From an uncultured Actinomycetes bacterium (GTDB taxonomy: Bacteria; Actinomycetota; Coriobacteriia; Coriobacteriales; Atopobiaceae): DNA of 64,000 bases. Positions within the stretch are counted from its first letter, which is position 1; every line of letters starts with the position of its first letter. Made by a program: the position numbers and the translations under genes. The stretch lies in contig ONMP01000026.1 of NCBI GenBank assembly GCA_900318935.1, positions 1-64,000 of the forward strand, in the 5' to 3' direction. Below, in pieces: positions 44,001 to 52,096 of the stretch. A model generated the notes under the pieces. That model did not search any database and was not told the DNA's origin. It worked only from the letters and a program-made list of their open reading frames with translations.

Positions 44001-44822
44001 ATGATGAAGAAGTACGCCCCTTCTATAGCATTGTTCGCCGTCTTCGAAGCCGTGGCGATTGCGCTTTGGCTGGCGAAGGACAACCTCTTCTACCTGCTTA
44101 ACTTCACCTACATCGGCGCGTCTGTCGCGCTCGGCATTGGGCTGTTCATCCAGGGAAACAAGAACGCGCGAAGGGTGACCCAGCTCCTCGTCGGCCTCTA
44201 CATGCTCGTATACCTTGGCCTGATATGCAACGAGAACATGCAGATCGAGGGCTTCTGGTACTACCTGTTCACGGGTGTCTTTGAGGCCGCCACGATTCAC
44301 TACGCCGTCGCAAAGATATTCGGACCACTGCTCTTTGGGCGTGGTTGGTGCGGGTATGCCTGCTGGACGGCGATGGTGCTCGACTTTCTGCCATACAAAG
44401 TCCCAAGGCAGCCGAGGAAGAAGATCGGCTGGATCCGTTATCTCACCTTCGCGGCGTCGCTCGCGTTCGTTGCGGTTTTGTTTTTGGCGCATGTGGGCAA
44501 CATCGAGCGAATCATGTTTTGGGCGTTCGTCTTTGGAAACGTAGCCTACTACGCCGTGGGCATTGCCATGGCCTTCGCTTTCAAGGACAACCGGGCTTTC
44601 TGCAAGTATGTGTGTCCCGTTACCGTGTTTTTGAAGCCGATGAGCTACTTCTCATTGCTGCGCATCACGTGCGACCATGACAAGTGCATCCAGTGCGGGA
44701 AGTGCCGTCGTGTGTGTCCCATGGAAGTCGACATGCTCGACGATTCACGCAAGCGCGAGAATGGCACCGAATGCATCCTGTGCCAAGAATGCGTGAGAAG
44801 CTGTCCAAAGAAGGCGCTCTAG
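44001..44822 (+). CDS. Membrane-bound 4Fe-4S protein, NapH/polyferredoxin type
   Basis: This 273-residue protein has about six membrane helices, then two ferredoxin motifs: CDHDKCIQCGKCRRVCP and CILCQECVRSCPKKAL. CGYACW and CKYVCP lie in the membrane part, as in NapH-type proteins. It should pass electrons between the quinone pool and a partner oxidoreductase not found here. ATG at 44001 after AGAGAGGAAC is preferred; the longer frame would read out of repeat C. It ends within 4 bp of the convergent regulator gene. Confidence 0.87.
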   Translation: MMKKYAPSIALFAVFEAVAIALWLAKDNLFYLLNFTYIGASVALGIGLFIQGNKNARRVTQLLVGLYMLVYLGLICNENMQIEGFWYYLFTGVFEAATIHYAVAKIFGPLLFGRGWCGYACWTAMVLDFLPYKVPRQPRKKIGWIRYLTFAASLAFVAVLFLAHVGNIERIMFWAFVFGNVAYYAVGIAMAFAFKDNRAFCKYVCPVTVFLKPMSYFSLLRITCDHDKCIQCGKCRRVCPMEVDMLDDSRKRENGTECILCQECVRSCPKKAL

Positions 44823-45598
44823 CCGCTTTGGGCTACGACAAGCTGTACACCAGCGCGGTTGAGGCTCTCGCGCCATCCGTCGGGAATGTTGGCGTCGGTC
44901 ACGACGGAGAGTTGCTTGCCGGGCAGGCGCATGGGGTTCGCGCCGTGCTGGCCGAACTTCTCGGACTCGGTGAGTACCACCACCTCTGCCGCCGATTCCG
45001 CCATGGATCGCACCGCGTCGGCACGCATCTGGTCGGCGTTGGTGGGACCCACGCCCTCAATCCAACCGTCGGTCCCGATGAAGAGCCTGTTTACGTAGAA
45101 CTCGGCCGCGCACGTGCGGACGAGCGGTCCCACCATCACCTGGGAATCTCGCTGGAAGGTACCGCCAAGCAAAATGCAGTCCACGCGTATGCTGTCTCGC
45201 ACGTAGTTCGCGATGAAGGCGCTGTTGGTAACGATGGTAACGCCATCCTTGGTATCCGCAAGCTCGCGAGCCAGCAGCGCGCAACAGCTTCCGCTCTCGA
45301 CCATGACGGTCGAGCCATTCGGCACGAGACGCGCCGCCGCGCGGGCAATGAGGCGCTTCTCCTCGTAATGATAGGCCAGACGCCCGCTCACGTCGCTGGG
45401 ATTGGCAATCGTCGCGAAGCCATGCTCGCGTACGACGAGCCCCTTAGCCTGCAGAGCATCGAGGTCCTTGCGTACCGTGACCTCCGAAACACCGAGCGTC
45501 TGCGACAGCGCGGCGACCTCCACCTTGCGCTCTGACGTGACAATCTCCAAGATTCTCTTGTCGCGCTTGCCCATGGTCTCGCCTCGCTTGGTCTCCAT
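44819..45598 (-). CDS. DeoR/GlpR family transcriptional regulator
   Basis: This 259-residue repressor has an N-terminal winged helix (RILEIVTSERKVEVAALSQT, then VSEVTVRKDLDAL). The sugar-phosphate sensor domain follows, with TIVTNSAFIANY, LLGGTFQ and FIGTDGW. It lies downstream of the aldolase and glycyl-radical enzyme genes on the same strand and is the best candidate to bind the TTACGTACGTAA sites at 49037 and 49110. A second possible ATG at 45574 has an equally good ribosome site. Confidence 0.9.
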   Translation of the reverse strand: METKRGETMGKRDKRILEIVTSERKVEVAALSQTLGVSEVTVRKDLDALQAKGLVVREHGFATIANPSDVSGRLAYHYEEKRLIARAAARLVPNGSTVMVESGSCCALLARELADTKDGVTIVTNSAFIANYVRDSIRVDCILLGGTFQRDSQVMVGPLVRTCAAEFYVNRLFIGTDGWIEGVGPTNADQMRADAVRSMAESAAEVVVLTESEKFGQHGANPMRLPGKQLSVVTDANIPDGWRESLNRAGVQLVVAQSG

Positions 45599-45733
45599 CG
45601 TGACTGACGTTCCTCTTGCATCTTAGCTTAAAGACGTGCGCAGTGGCGAGCCTTCCCAAACGTGTCACTAAATCAGATTCTTCGTCGTGGCGGGAGCAGA
45701 AGTTCGGTGGCGTGGCCAGCCCTGTGAGCGGAC

Positions 45734-46399
45734 TTACAGGCTCGTCCTCCCGTAGGCCTTGCTCCAGTTGGCGGTGAACTCGTCCATGGCGATAGCGGTG
45801 CCGGGGTGGTCCACCATGGCGCGGATGACGTCAGGCGCGACGGTGATGGAGGGGACGCCGGCGGCGAGCAGCTGGTGCACCTGGTCGACGTTCTTGAAGC
45901 TCGCGGCGCAAACCTTGGCGTCCATGCCGTATATGGCGAGGGTCTCGACGAGCTCGATAACCTGGCCCACACCGTCGCCGTAGTTGCACATGCGGTTGAC
46001 GTAAGGCGCGAGGTAGTCCGCGCCGGCCTTGGCTGCCCAGAAGGCCTGGTCGGGCGAGTAGATGCCGGTGGCTAACACGGAGATGCCCTTGGCCTTGACA
46101 ACGGGGATGGCGCGCAGACCCTCGCGGGTGACGGGAATCTTGACTACGACGTTCTTGCCGCCGCGAATCTGTGCGATGCGCTCTGCCTCGGCGAGGATGC
46201 CCTCATAGTCGAGGCTCACGACCTGGGCGATGATCTTTTGGTCCTCGGTGAGCACCTCGGCGAGCTCTGCAAAGACCTGCTCCGGCGCCTTGCCGCTCTT
46301 GGTGATGATGGTCGGGTTGGTGGTCACCCCGTCGATGGGCAAAAACGCGCACAGCTCGCGGATGGCCTCGATGTCAGCACTGTCAATAAAGAACTCCAT
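45734..46399 (-). CDS. fsa: Fructose-6-phosphate aldolase / transaldolase-like protein
   Basis: This 221-residue class I aldolase of the FSA/TalC subfamily begins MEFFIDSAD. The Schiff-base lysine is K87 in VVVKIPVT, matching K85 of E. coli FSA, and GVTTNPTIITKSG is conserved. FSA splits fructose 6-phosphate to glyceraldehyde 3-phosphate and dihydroxyacetone, or runs related reactions. In E. coli both fsaA and fsaB lie beside glycyl-radical enzyme genes, as here. AAAGGAAA precedes the ATG at 46399. Confidence 0.92.
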   Translation of the reverse strand: MEFFIDSADIEAIRELCAFLPIDGVTTNPTIITKSGKAPEQVFAELAEVLTEDQKIIAQVVSLDYEGILAEAERIAQIRGGKNVVVKIPVTREGLRAIPVVKAKGISVLATGIYSPDQAFWAAKAGADYLAPYVNRMCNYGDGVGQVIELVETLAIYGMDAKVCAASFKNVDQVHQLLAAGVPSITVAPDVIRAMVDHPGTAIAMDEFTANWSKAYGRTSL

Positions 46400-46495
46400 G
46401 GTTATTTCCTTTCCTATACAACGCGTGCGAAGCACGCACAAACTTCCTTTCCTCCCCTATGCCTAGGGTAGAGGCGCCTAGCGTGATTCGGAGAA

Positions 46496-46571
46496 GAGGG
46501 CGGGGCTTGTTGTCCCGGCGCAGTTCTCGCGAAGCGAGCTGTTTGAGCACGGGACAACAAGCCCCGCCCTC
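46496..46571. repeat. Palindromic repeat element D between the radical enzyme and aldolase genes
   Basis: A perfect 22-bp stem (GAGGGCGGGGCTTGTTGTCC and on; right arm 46550-46571) encloses a small CTCGC-GAA-GCGAG hairpin. It ends 16 bp before the stop end of the radical enzyme gene and could act as an attenuator within the operon. Confidence 0.85.
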
Positions 46572-46586
46572 GCCCCCCACCCCACG

Positions 46587-49004
46587 TTACAGCATCTGCT
46601 CCGTACGGTCGATAATATCGTCCTGCGTCGCCTTGCTGAGTACGTTGAAGAATGCCGAATACCCGGCAACCCTCACGATAAGGTCCTTGTGCCGCTCGGG
46701 ATGTGCCTGCGCGTCGAGCAGCGTTGCGCGATCAACGACGTTGAACTGTACGTGGTAGCCATGCAGGCGGTTGAAGAAGGTGCGCAGCATCATCTGCAGC
46801 TTGAGTTTGTTCTCCTCGCGCGCGAGCATCGTAGGCGTGACTTTCTGGTTGAGCAGCACGCCGCCCGTAATCTTGTCGGTGGGGAGCTTCGAGACGGTCT
46901 TGAAGACGGCCGTCGGACCCTGCTTGTCGCAGTTGTGCGCGGGGCTGCAACCCTCGGCCAGCGGCTCGTGGGCGTGGCGACCGTCGGGTGTGGCCATGGT
47001 GCCCATGCCCTGGCCCACGTTGGCGCTGATGGAACTCGTGCCGGCGTAGCGGATGCCGCCGATGGGGCCGCGACCGTAGCGCGTGCTCGGGTACTTGGCC
47101 ACCTCGTCGATGTAAGGGGCGTAGCAGTCGACGGCCAGCTGGTCCACGTAGTCGTCGTCGTTGCCGTACTTGGGGGCGTCGTCGATAAGCATCTGCTGGA
47201 TGCGAGCACCCTCCTCGCCGGCAAAGTCGCTGGTCAGTGCGTCCCAGAGCTGCTGGCGCGTGATGCGGCCCTCCTCATAGACGAGCTTCTTGATGGCGGC
47301 AAGGGAGTCGGCCATGTTTGCGATGCCCACCTGCAGGCCGCTGATGAAGTCGTAGACCGCGCCGCCCTCCTTGATGGTCTTGCCGCGTGCGATGCAGTCG
47401 TCGGTGAGGGCGGAGCAGAGCACGTCGGGCACCTCGCGTTCGGAGGCCTTGTCGATGGCGTTCTCCACCACGGCGGACCACTTGGTCATCTCACGTAGGC
47501 TGGCGTCCCAGGCAGCCATGAGCTCGTCGAACGTCTCCCACTCAAGGAAGGTCCCATGTCCCTCGACGAAGCGCTTGCCGCTCGTCAGGTCCACACCGCC
47601 GTTCATGGCACACAGCAGCAGACGCGGGAAGTTGATGTAGCTCATCCCGGTGCAGCGGTAGCCCCAGCGGCCGGGCACGGCCGTCTCGACGCAGCCGATG
47701 GCCGAGTAGTTGTAGGCGTCGTACTCGTCCACGCCCCAGGCGATGAAGCTGGGGATGATGATCTCGTCATTGTTGAGGGCGGGCATGCCGAAGCCCAGGC
47801 GCATGACCTCTATGCACTCGGCAAAGAAGGCCTTGTCGAGTCCCGCGTGGTAGCGCACGGTGAGGTTGGGCTGGGTGAGGCGGGTCTGCGCGACGGAGCG
47901 CAGCACGAGCCAGCTCATCGGGTTGACGGCGTCTTCGTGGGTGTCGGGTGTCTGGCCACCGATGGTGACGTTCTGGTACATGGGGCTGCCGGCGCTGGAG
48001 TAGGTGTGCGCCTGGCTACGAATCTTCTGCACGGTAAGGGTCTTGATCCAGAGGTTGGCAAGCAACTCTGTTGCTTCGTCCTCGGTGATGCGACCCGCCT
48101 CGAGGTCGGCCTTGTAGTACGGATACATGTACTGGTCGAAGCGGCCGAAGGAGAGGCTGTGACCGTTGGACTCGATCTGCAGGAGCACCTGGCTGAACCA
48201 CACGGCCTGCACGGCCTCAAAGAAGGTCTCGGCCGGCTCGTAGGGCACCTTCGCGCAGGTGGCGGCGATGCGCTCGAGCTCAGACCTGCGGGTTGGGTCG
48301 GTGGTTGCCGCGGCTTGCTCTGAGGCCAAATCGGAGTAGCGCTGTGCCCAGCGGTGCACGGCGTCGATGACCACGAGCACGGCCTTGTAGAAGGCGTACT
48401 TGTTCACGGCCTCGGGGTCGGTGAGGTCGAGCCCGTCCTTGGCGGCACAGGTGCGCTCCTCGTAGCCGCGCAAGCCCTCCCTGAGCAGGCGGGCGTGGTT
48501 TATGGCCAGGTGCGCGTCGCCGGCGTTGAGCTTGCCTTCCATGCCAAAGACACCGGTCTCCATGAAGGGGGCCAATTCGTCAGGTAGCATCGCCAGCCCG
48601 TGGTCGCGCAGGGTATTGCCCTCCCAGAAAGGCGCGATGTCGCGAATGGCCTGCTTGTCGGCCTCGGTCATATAGAAGACGTCGCCGTCGCGCTTCTCAA
48701 AGAGGTCGAGCTCGTCGAGCACGAAGCCGAGCGTGTACTCGGGAAAGACCGGCGCGTTGCCGTTCTTTGTGGCTTGGTTGCCGGCGATGAGGGTCTTGTC
48801 CTCGATGTAGATGGTCATGTTGTCGAGGATGTGAGCGAAGCTGAGGGCTCGACGCATGACGGGCGGCTGGTCGGTCGTCTGCCGGTAGGACTCAGTGCAC
48901 AGCACGGCGCGTTCGGCGTCCACGAAGGGCCTCTCGTCTAGCACCTCCTCGCGGAAGGCCCGCATGCGGGGCGTGAGGGTTCCGAAGTGCTCGCTGTTCT
49001 CCAT
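46587..49004 (-). CDS. Glycyl radical enzyme of the PFL/glycerol dehydratase family (YbiW/PflD-like)
   Basis: This oxygen-sensitive radical enzyme has 805 residues. The thiyl cysteine and catalytic-type glutamate are C438 and E440 in SAIGCVETAV, the pattern of diol dehydratases and related lyases, not of true pyruvate formate-lyase (which has CC). The radical glycine is G781 in RVAGYSAFF near the C-terminus. It is the first gene of an operon with an FSA-type aldolase and a DeoR regulator, and its activase is encoded 1.7 kb away. The substrate of the YbiW/PflD group is not settled. Expression is probably controlled by the operators at 49037 and 49110. Confidence 0.92.
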   Translation of the reverse strand: MENSEHFGTLTPRMRAFREEVLDERPFVDAERAVLCTESYRQTTDQPPVMRRALSFAHILDNMTIYIEDKTLIAGNQATKNGNAPVFPEYTLGFVLDELDLFEKRDGDVFYMTEADKQAIRDIAPFWEGNTLRDHGLAMLPDELAPFMETGVFGMEGKLNAGDAHLAINHARLLREGLRGYEERTCAAKDGLDLTDPEAVNKYAFYKAVLVVIDAVHRWAQRYSDLASEQAAATTDPTRRSELERIAATCAKVPYEPAETFFEAVQAVWFSQVLLQIESNGHSLSFGRFDQYMYPYYKADLEAGRITEDEATELLANLWIKTLTVQKIRSQAHTYSSAGSPMYQNVTIGGQTPDTHEDAVNPMSWLVLRSVAQTRLTQPNLTVRYHAGLDKAFFAECIEVMRLGFGMPALNNDEIIIPSFIAWGVDEYDAYNYSAIGCVETAVPGRWGYRCTGMSYINFPRLLLCAMNGGVDLTSGKRFVEGHGTFLEWETFDELMAAWDASLREMTKWSAVVENAIDKASEREVPDVLCSALTDDCIARGKTIKEGGAVYDFISGLQVGIANMADSLAAIKKLVYEEGRITRQQLWDALTSDFAGEEGARIQQMLIDDAPKYGNDDDYVDQLAVDCYAPYIDEVAKYPSTRYGRGPIGGIRYAGTSSISANVGQGMGTMATPDGRHAHEPLAEGCSPAHNCDKQGPTAVFKTVSKLPTDKITGGVLLNQKVTPTMLAREENKLKLQMMLRTFFNRLHGYHVQFNVVDRATLLDAQAHPERHKDLIVRVAGYSAFFNVLSKATQDDIIDRTEQML

Positions 49005-49036
49005 GTGTGGTACCTTTCACTTCGTAAGCTATATAG

Positions 49037-49050
49037 ATTACGTACGTAAT
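49037..49050. promoter_or_regulatory. Palindromic operator, proximal copy
   Basis: ATTACGTACGTAAT is a perfect 14-bp palindrome lying just downstream of the -10 box of the glycyl radical enzyme promoter, where a bound repressor would block initiation. Confidence 0.8.
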
Positions 49051-49053
49051 TCT

Positions 49054-49082
49054 ATCATAAGTATGGCTTCTAGTACTGTCAA
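49054..49082 (-). promoter_or_regulatory. Sigma-70 type promoter of the glycyl radical enzyme operon
   Basis: On the minus strand TTGACA (49077-49082) and TATGAT (49054-49059) are exactly 17 bp apart. This near-consensus promoter drives the operon that starts at 49004. Confidence 0.85.
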
Positions 49083-49109
49083 CAGAATTTCGAACAAATA
49101 CAAAGAGAC

Positions 49110-49121
49110 TTACGTACGTAA
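49110..49121. promoter_or_regulatory. Palindromic operator, distal copy
   Basis: TTACGTACGTAA repeats the core of the proximal operator. The centres are 72 bp apart, about seven helical turns, with the promoter between them, which suits repression by looping. Confidence 0.75.
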
Positions 49122-49205
49122 TATTTCTGAGGCAAAGTGGTGCACTGGAGTTAATGAATGTCGGTCGCATGTCAAAGCTGGTTTGGATCGCGGGAAACCG
49201 TTCGA

Positions 49206-50189
49206 CTAGCAGCCTGCGTCAAGCGCCTCCCGCACGGTTGGGGGCAGGATAGAAAGTATTCTTGATTTGGTTGCCCCTTGCAGGTACACCGGGTTAAGCC
49301 TTGTCTTGGAGTATTGCATCCAGGTTCCGTCAGTCTTGTTCACCAAAAGACTCGTGAAATATCTCTCCCAGCTAAAGAATTCCCTGCTGTCGATGAAGTC
49401 GTGGGGCCTCTCGAGGATGTCCCTCACTTCTTTGTCGTCCAGAATGCCGGACGCTAGGATAATCCACTCGAAGGACTCGGGCAAATATAGGCGAATGCCG
49501 CTCCTGCGTTGCATGAGCTGATGAATTCTGCCCATTTGAGAGCCGAATGCAGCTCCATCGGCCACAACCGTCGCGTCTTCATTTGTGCCAAGTTTCTGTA
49601 GGAGAGCAAAGATCTTTCCGGCCCCACCTGCGGATATGCATGTGATGTCAGCACCTGAGGTGGCTGCAGAAAAGAAGTCATACCCAGCGTTGGAGTCTTC
49701 TGTTATGAGGAGCCCATCTCCTCCGTTCCGCAGGACCTCGTCGCCATAGATGCGGTACATCTGGTGGTATACCGGCTCGAGGCGCCCGTATCGGCCTGAA
49801 CTCCGGATTCCGTAAACCTCAGTCACGCTGTAGGGAAGGTTGTCGAGTGCCTCTCGCGTTACGATAACAAAGTAGTTGCTCGATGAACGGACAGCCCGCG
49901 CGAAGTCTACCGATGAGACGAATCGGTTACCCTCGTCCACGAACACGATACTATCCTTGATGTACGAGAGTTGCTCTTCCCATGTGCTACCTTCGAGCAC
50001 ACGACAAGGCAGGTCACACACGAGGGATATACCCGTGTCGGATCCATTGAGCTGATATTCGCGTATCATATCTACGAGCGTTGTCTTGCCCGTGGCGCTG
50101 TCGCCTTGGATTACAGTGATATTGCGCAAGAAGGTCATATCGTATCTGAGATGAGCGGATTCGACTCGCAATTCATGTCGGCCTCGCAT
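49206..50189 (-). CDS. P-loop NTPase of unknown function paired with a DUF4869 protein
   Basis: This 327-residue protein has one clear motif, the P-loop VIQGDSATGKTTLVDMI (about residues 26-42), followed by IVFVDEGNRF as a Walker B-like segment. YFVIVTREALDNLPYSVTEVYGI is another well-conserved-looking stretch. No other domain is recognised. Its ATG shares one base with the stop of the upstream DUF4869 gene (TGATG), and GGGAGG precedes it. I recall similar pairs in Clostridia, but the function is unknown. The pair interrupts the space between the radical enzyme and its activase. Confidence 0.75.
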   Translation of the reverse strand: MRGRHELRVESAHLRYDMTFLRNITVIQGDSATGKTTLVDMIREYQLNGSDTGISLVCDLPCRVLEGSTWEEQLSYIKDSIVFVDEGNRFVSSVDFARAVRSSSNYFVIVTREALDNLPYSVTEVYGIRSSGRYGRLEPVYHQMYRIYGDEVLRNGGDGLLITEDSNAGYDFFSAATSGADITCISAGGAGKIFALLQKLGTNEDATVVADGAAFGSQMGRIHQLMQRRSGIRLYLPESFEWIILASGILDDKEVRDILERPHDFIDSREFFSWERYFTSLLVNKTDGTWMQYSKTRLNPVYLQGATKSRILSILPPTVREALDAGC

Positions 50190-50626
50190 CAGACATACCT
50201 CCCTGCGATGGGTACGAGTTCGTCCATCGAAGTGACGAGTTCACCCGTGTTGGCCACCAGCAATTCAAAGGGTTCATCTCCAAAATCCATGATGTGACGC
50301 AGATTGATTGTAACGTCCTGCCTTGCGCCGATACGTAGTAGCCATTTTGCACAGTTGTCACCGCAATTCGAGGCATTAAAAACTCTGTCCGGAACCCTAT
50401 CGATAAGGATAAGCGCCTTAACACCACCGGAGAGAGATACGGGAGCAATCACGCCAAGCACGGGGCTGTCTATGGCACCATTGCCCAAAACTCGGGAGTG
50501 GTCAACCCCTAGAATCATTTGTTGAACAAATGGGTCCTCCAGCCAATCAGGTTGTAGGTTGTATTTGAAATATGCAGCGGTGTTGTATACCACGTCGTCC
50601 ATGTCGCCAAAGAAAGCTGTGAGCAT
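50189..50626 (-). CDS. DUF4869 domain protein
   Basis: This 145-residue protein starts MLTAFFGDMDDVVYNTAAYF and contains VFNASNCGDNCAKWLL and INLRHIMDFG, which I recognise as the DUF4869 pattern. No membrane segment is seen. The ATG at 50626 follows GAGGGGG. Stop-start coupling to the downstream P-loop gene suggests a two-protein unit. Function is unknown. Confidence 0.75.
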   Translation of the reverse strand: MLTAFFGDMDDVVYNTAAYFKYNLQPDWLEDPFVQQMILGVDHSRVLGNGAIDSPVLGVIAPVSLSGGVKALILIDRVPDRVFNASNCGDNCAKWLLRIGARQDVTINLRHIMDFGDEPFELLVANTGELVTSMDELVPIAGRYV

Positions 50627-50748
50627 GGGCACCCCCTCGCCTTTTTCCTTTAGGTTAATGGTACAACTAGGAGCGAACAAACGGGGGGTGAATTGGCGTG
50701 TATGGTAGACTCATGCATATACCATATATGTGAGAATAAGGGAGCATC

Positions 50749-51657
50749 GTGGAAACCGCAACCATCTTCAACATACAGAAGTTCAGCCTCGACGACGGAC
50801 CTGGTATCCGGACGGTGGTGTTCCTCAAGGGGTGCCCGCTGCGATGTGCGTGGTGCGCCAACCCCGAAAGCCAGGCCCGCGCGCCGCAGCTCGAGTGGAA
50901 GGAGAGTGCCTGCTTGGGATGCGGGGCATGCCTTGATGTGGCGCCCAGCGCAGCCGCGCGTGAGATTGACGGCAAGCGCCATGTGGATGTGCGCACTCTG
51001 CGCGGTGATTCCTCTGAAGCCCGTGCCGCCGTGGTTGCCTGTCCTGCCCGAGCGCTGACCTGCACGGGCGAGGCAAAATCCGTAGAAGAGGTTCTTCGCG
51101 TGTGCCTGCAAGACAAGCCCTTCTACGAGGACTCCGGCGGCGGTGTCACGCTTTCCGGAGGCGAGGCGCTCACGTGGCCCGACTTCTGCGAGGAACTGCT
51201 CGGTCGACTGCGCGAGGAGGGCATCGACACCTGCATCGAGACTGAGGCGCACGTGTCCCCACGAGTCTTCCGGCACATTGCGGGACTGCTCGACCATATG
51301 CTCGTGGATCTCAAGCACGTGGATGCGGACAAGTTGAAGGCTCAGGCAGACGGAAACGCCGACCTCATGCTCACCAACCTGCGCTGGGCGCTGGCCAACC
51401 ACCCAGATGTCCTACCACGCACGCCTGTCGTCCCAGGCTTCAACAACGGGCTGGACGATGCCCGCGCCATGGCTCGGTGGCTGCGCGAGGCCGGCGGCAC
51501 CCGCGTTCAGCTTCTCCCCTTCCACAACTTCGGCGAGGGCAAGTACGCGCTTCTCGACAAGCCCTACGCCCTGCACGGCGTCAAGAACCTCCGACCAGAG
51601 AACCTCGCCTCCTACCGCCAGGTCTATCTGGACGAGGGCATCGAGGCGTTCTACTAA
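50749..51657 (+). CDS. Glycyl-radical enzyme activating protein (radical SAM)
   Basis: This 302-residue activase uses SAM to form the glycyl radical on its partner. The radical SAM cluster motif is C29, C33 and C36 in KGCPLRCAWC, preceded by FSLDDGPGIRT. Residues about 56-105 form the inserted ferredoxin-like part. CLGCGACLDVAP has an alanine where the fourth cysteine is usual, and only one more cysteine (VVACPARAL) follows, so at most one extra cluster is likely. GGGVTLSGGEAL is the SAM-binding GGE motif. The partner should be the enzyme at 46587-49004. The GTG start follows AAGGGAG. Confidence 0.92.
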   Translation: METATIFNIQKFSLDDGPGIRTVVFLKGCPLRCAWCANPESQARAPQLEWKESACLGCGACLDVAPSAAAREIDGKRHVDVRTLRGDSSEARAAVVACPARALTCTGEAKSVEEVLRVCLQDKPFYEDSGGGVTLSGGEALTWPDFCEELLGRLREEGIDTCIETEAHVSPRVFRHIAGLLDHMLVDLKHVDADKLKAQADGNADLMLTNLRWALANHPDVLPRTPVVPGFNNGLDDARAMARWLREAGGTRVQLLPFHNFGEGKYALLDKPYALHGVKNLRPENLASYRQVYLDEGIEAFY

Positions 51658-51724
51658 GCGAGAGAAGCGCTTCCAGTTCGAACCTCTGAGGCTGTCATCG
51701 AGCGAACCATGGCAAAAAGATAGA

Positions 51725-51761
51725 CAAGGTTAACATAAAGAGATACCATAGGTTAACTTTG
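51725..51761. promoter_or_regulatory. Metal-regulator-like repeat upstream of the P-type ATPase operon
   Basis: AGGTTAAC occurs at 51727-51734 and again at 51750-51757. The wider arms CAAGGTTAAC and GTTAACTTTG form an inverted repeat with one mismatch. The half-site AGGTTA resembles DtxR/IdeR/MntR boxes, which would fit metal control of the ATPase 25 bp downstream. This is inference from sequence likeness. Confidence 0.45.
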
Positions 51762-51787
51762 TAATCACTCGGAAGAAAGGCAGTCTC

Positions 51788-52090
51788 ATGTCCATCCCTC
51801 GCGCACTCTGTGTGGTCGGCGGTGCCGCCATTGCAGCCGTCATCGGCTCTCTTGGAAAGAACGGAACAGTTCACCGCGGAGCGGTTAAGGTTGCCGCCGC
51901 AGGTATGCGTGCCACGGACAAGGTCACGCGTGTGACGCAGAACATTGCGGACGAGGCTTCCGACATCAATGCCGAGGCCAGAAGACAGGCGCGCATCGAC
52001 GCCGCCGTGGCTGATCGCTTGGCAGAGCTGGAAGAGGGGATTCGTGCAGAGGTGACGGCGCAGGTGGACGGCGTTGCGTCAGAGGCATAG
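51788..52090 (+). CDS. DUF6110 family protein
   Basis: This 100-residue protein has an N-terminal hydrophobic helix (ALCVVGGAAIAAVIGSL) and a long charged, probably coiled-coil tail. Such small proteins lie ahead of metal P-type ATPases in many Firmicutes and Actinobacteria, as here with a 6-bp gap. A role as an accessory membrane subunit is inferred from this linkage. GAAAGG precedes the ATG. Confidence 0.75.
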   Translation: MSIPRALCVVGGAAIAAVIGSLGKNGTVHRGAVKVAAAGMRATDKVTRVTQNIADEASDINAEARRQARIDAAVADRLAELEEGIRAEVTAQVDGVASEA

Positions 52091-52096
52091 CGTCTC

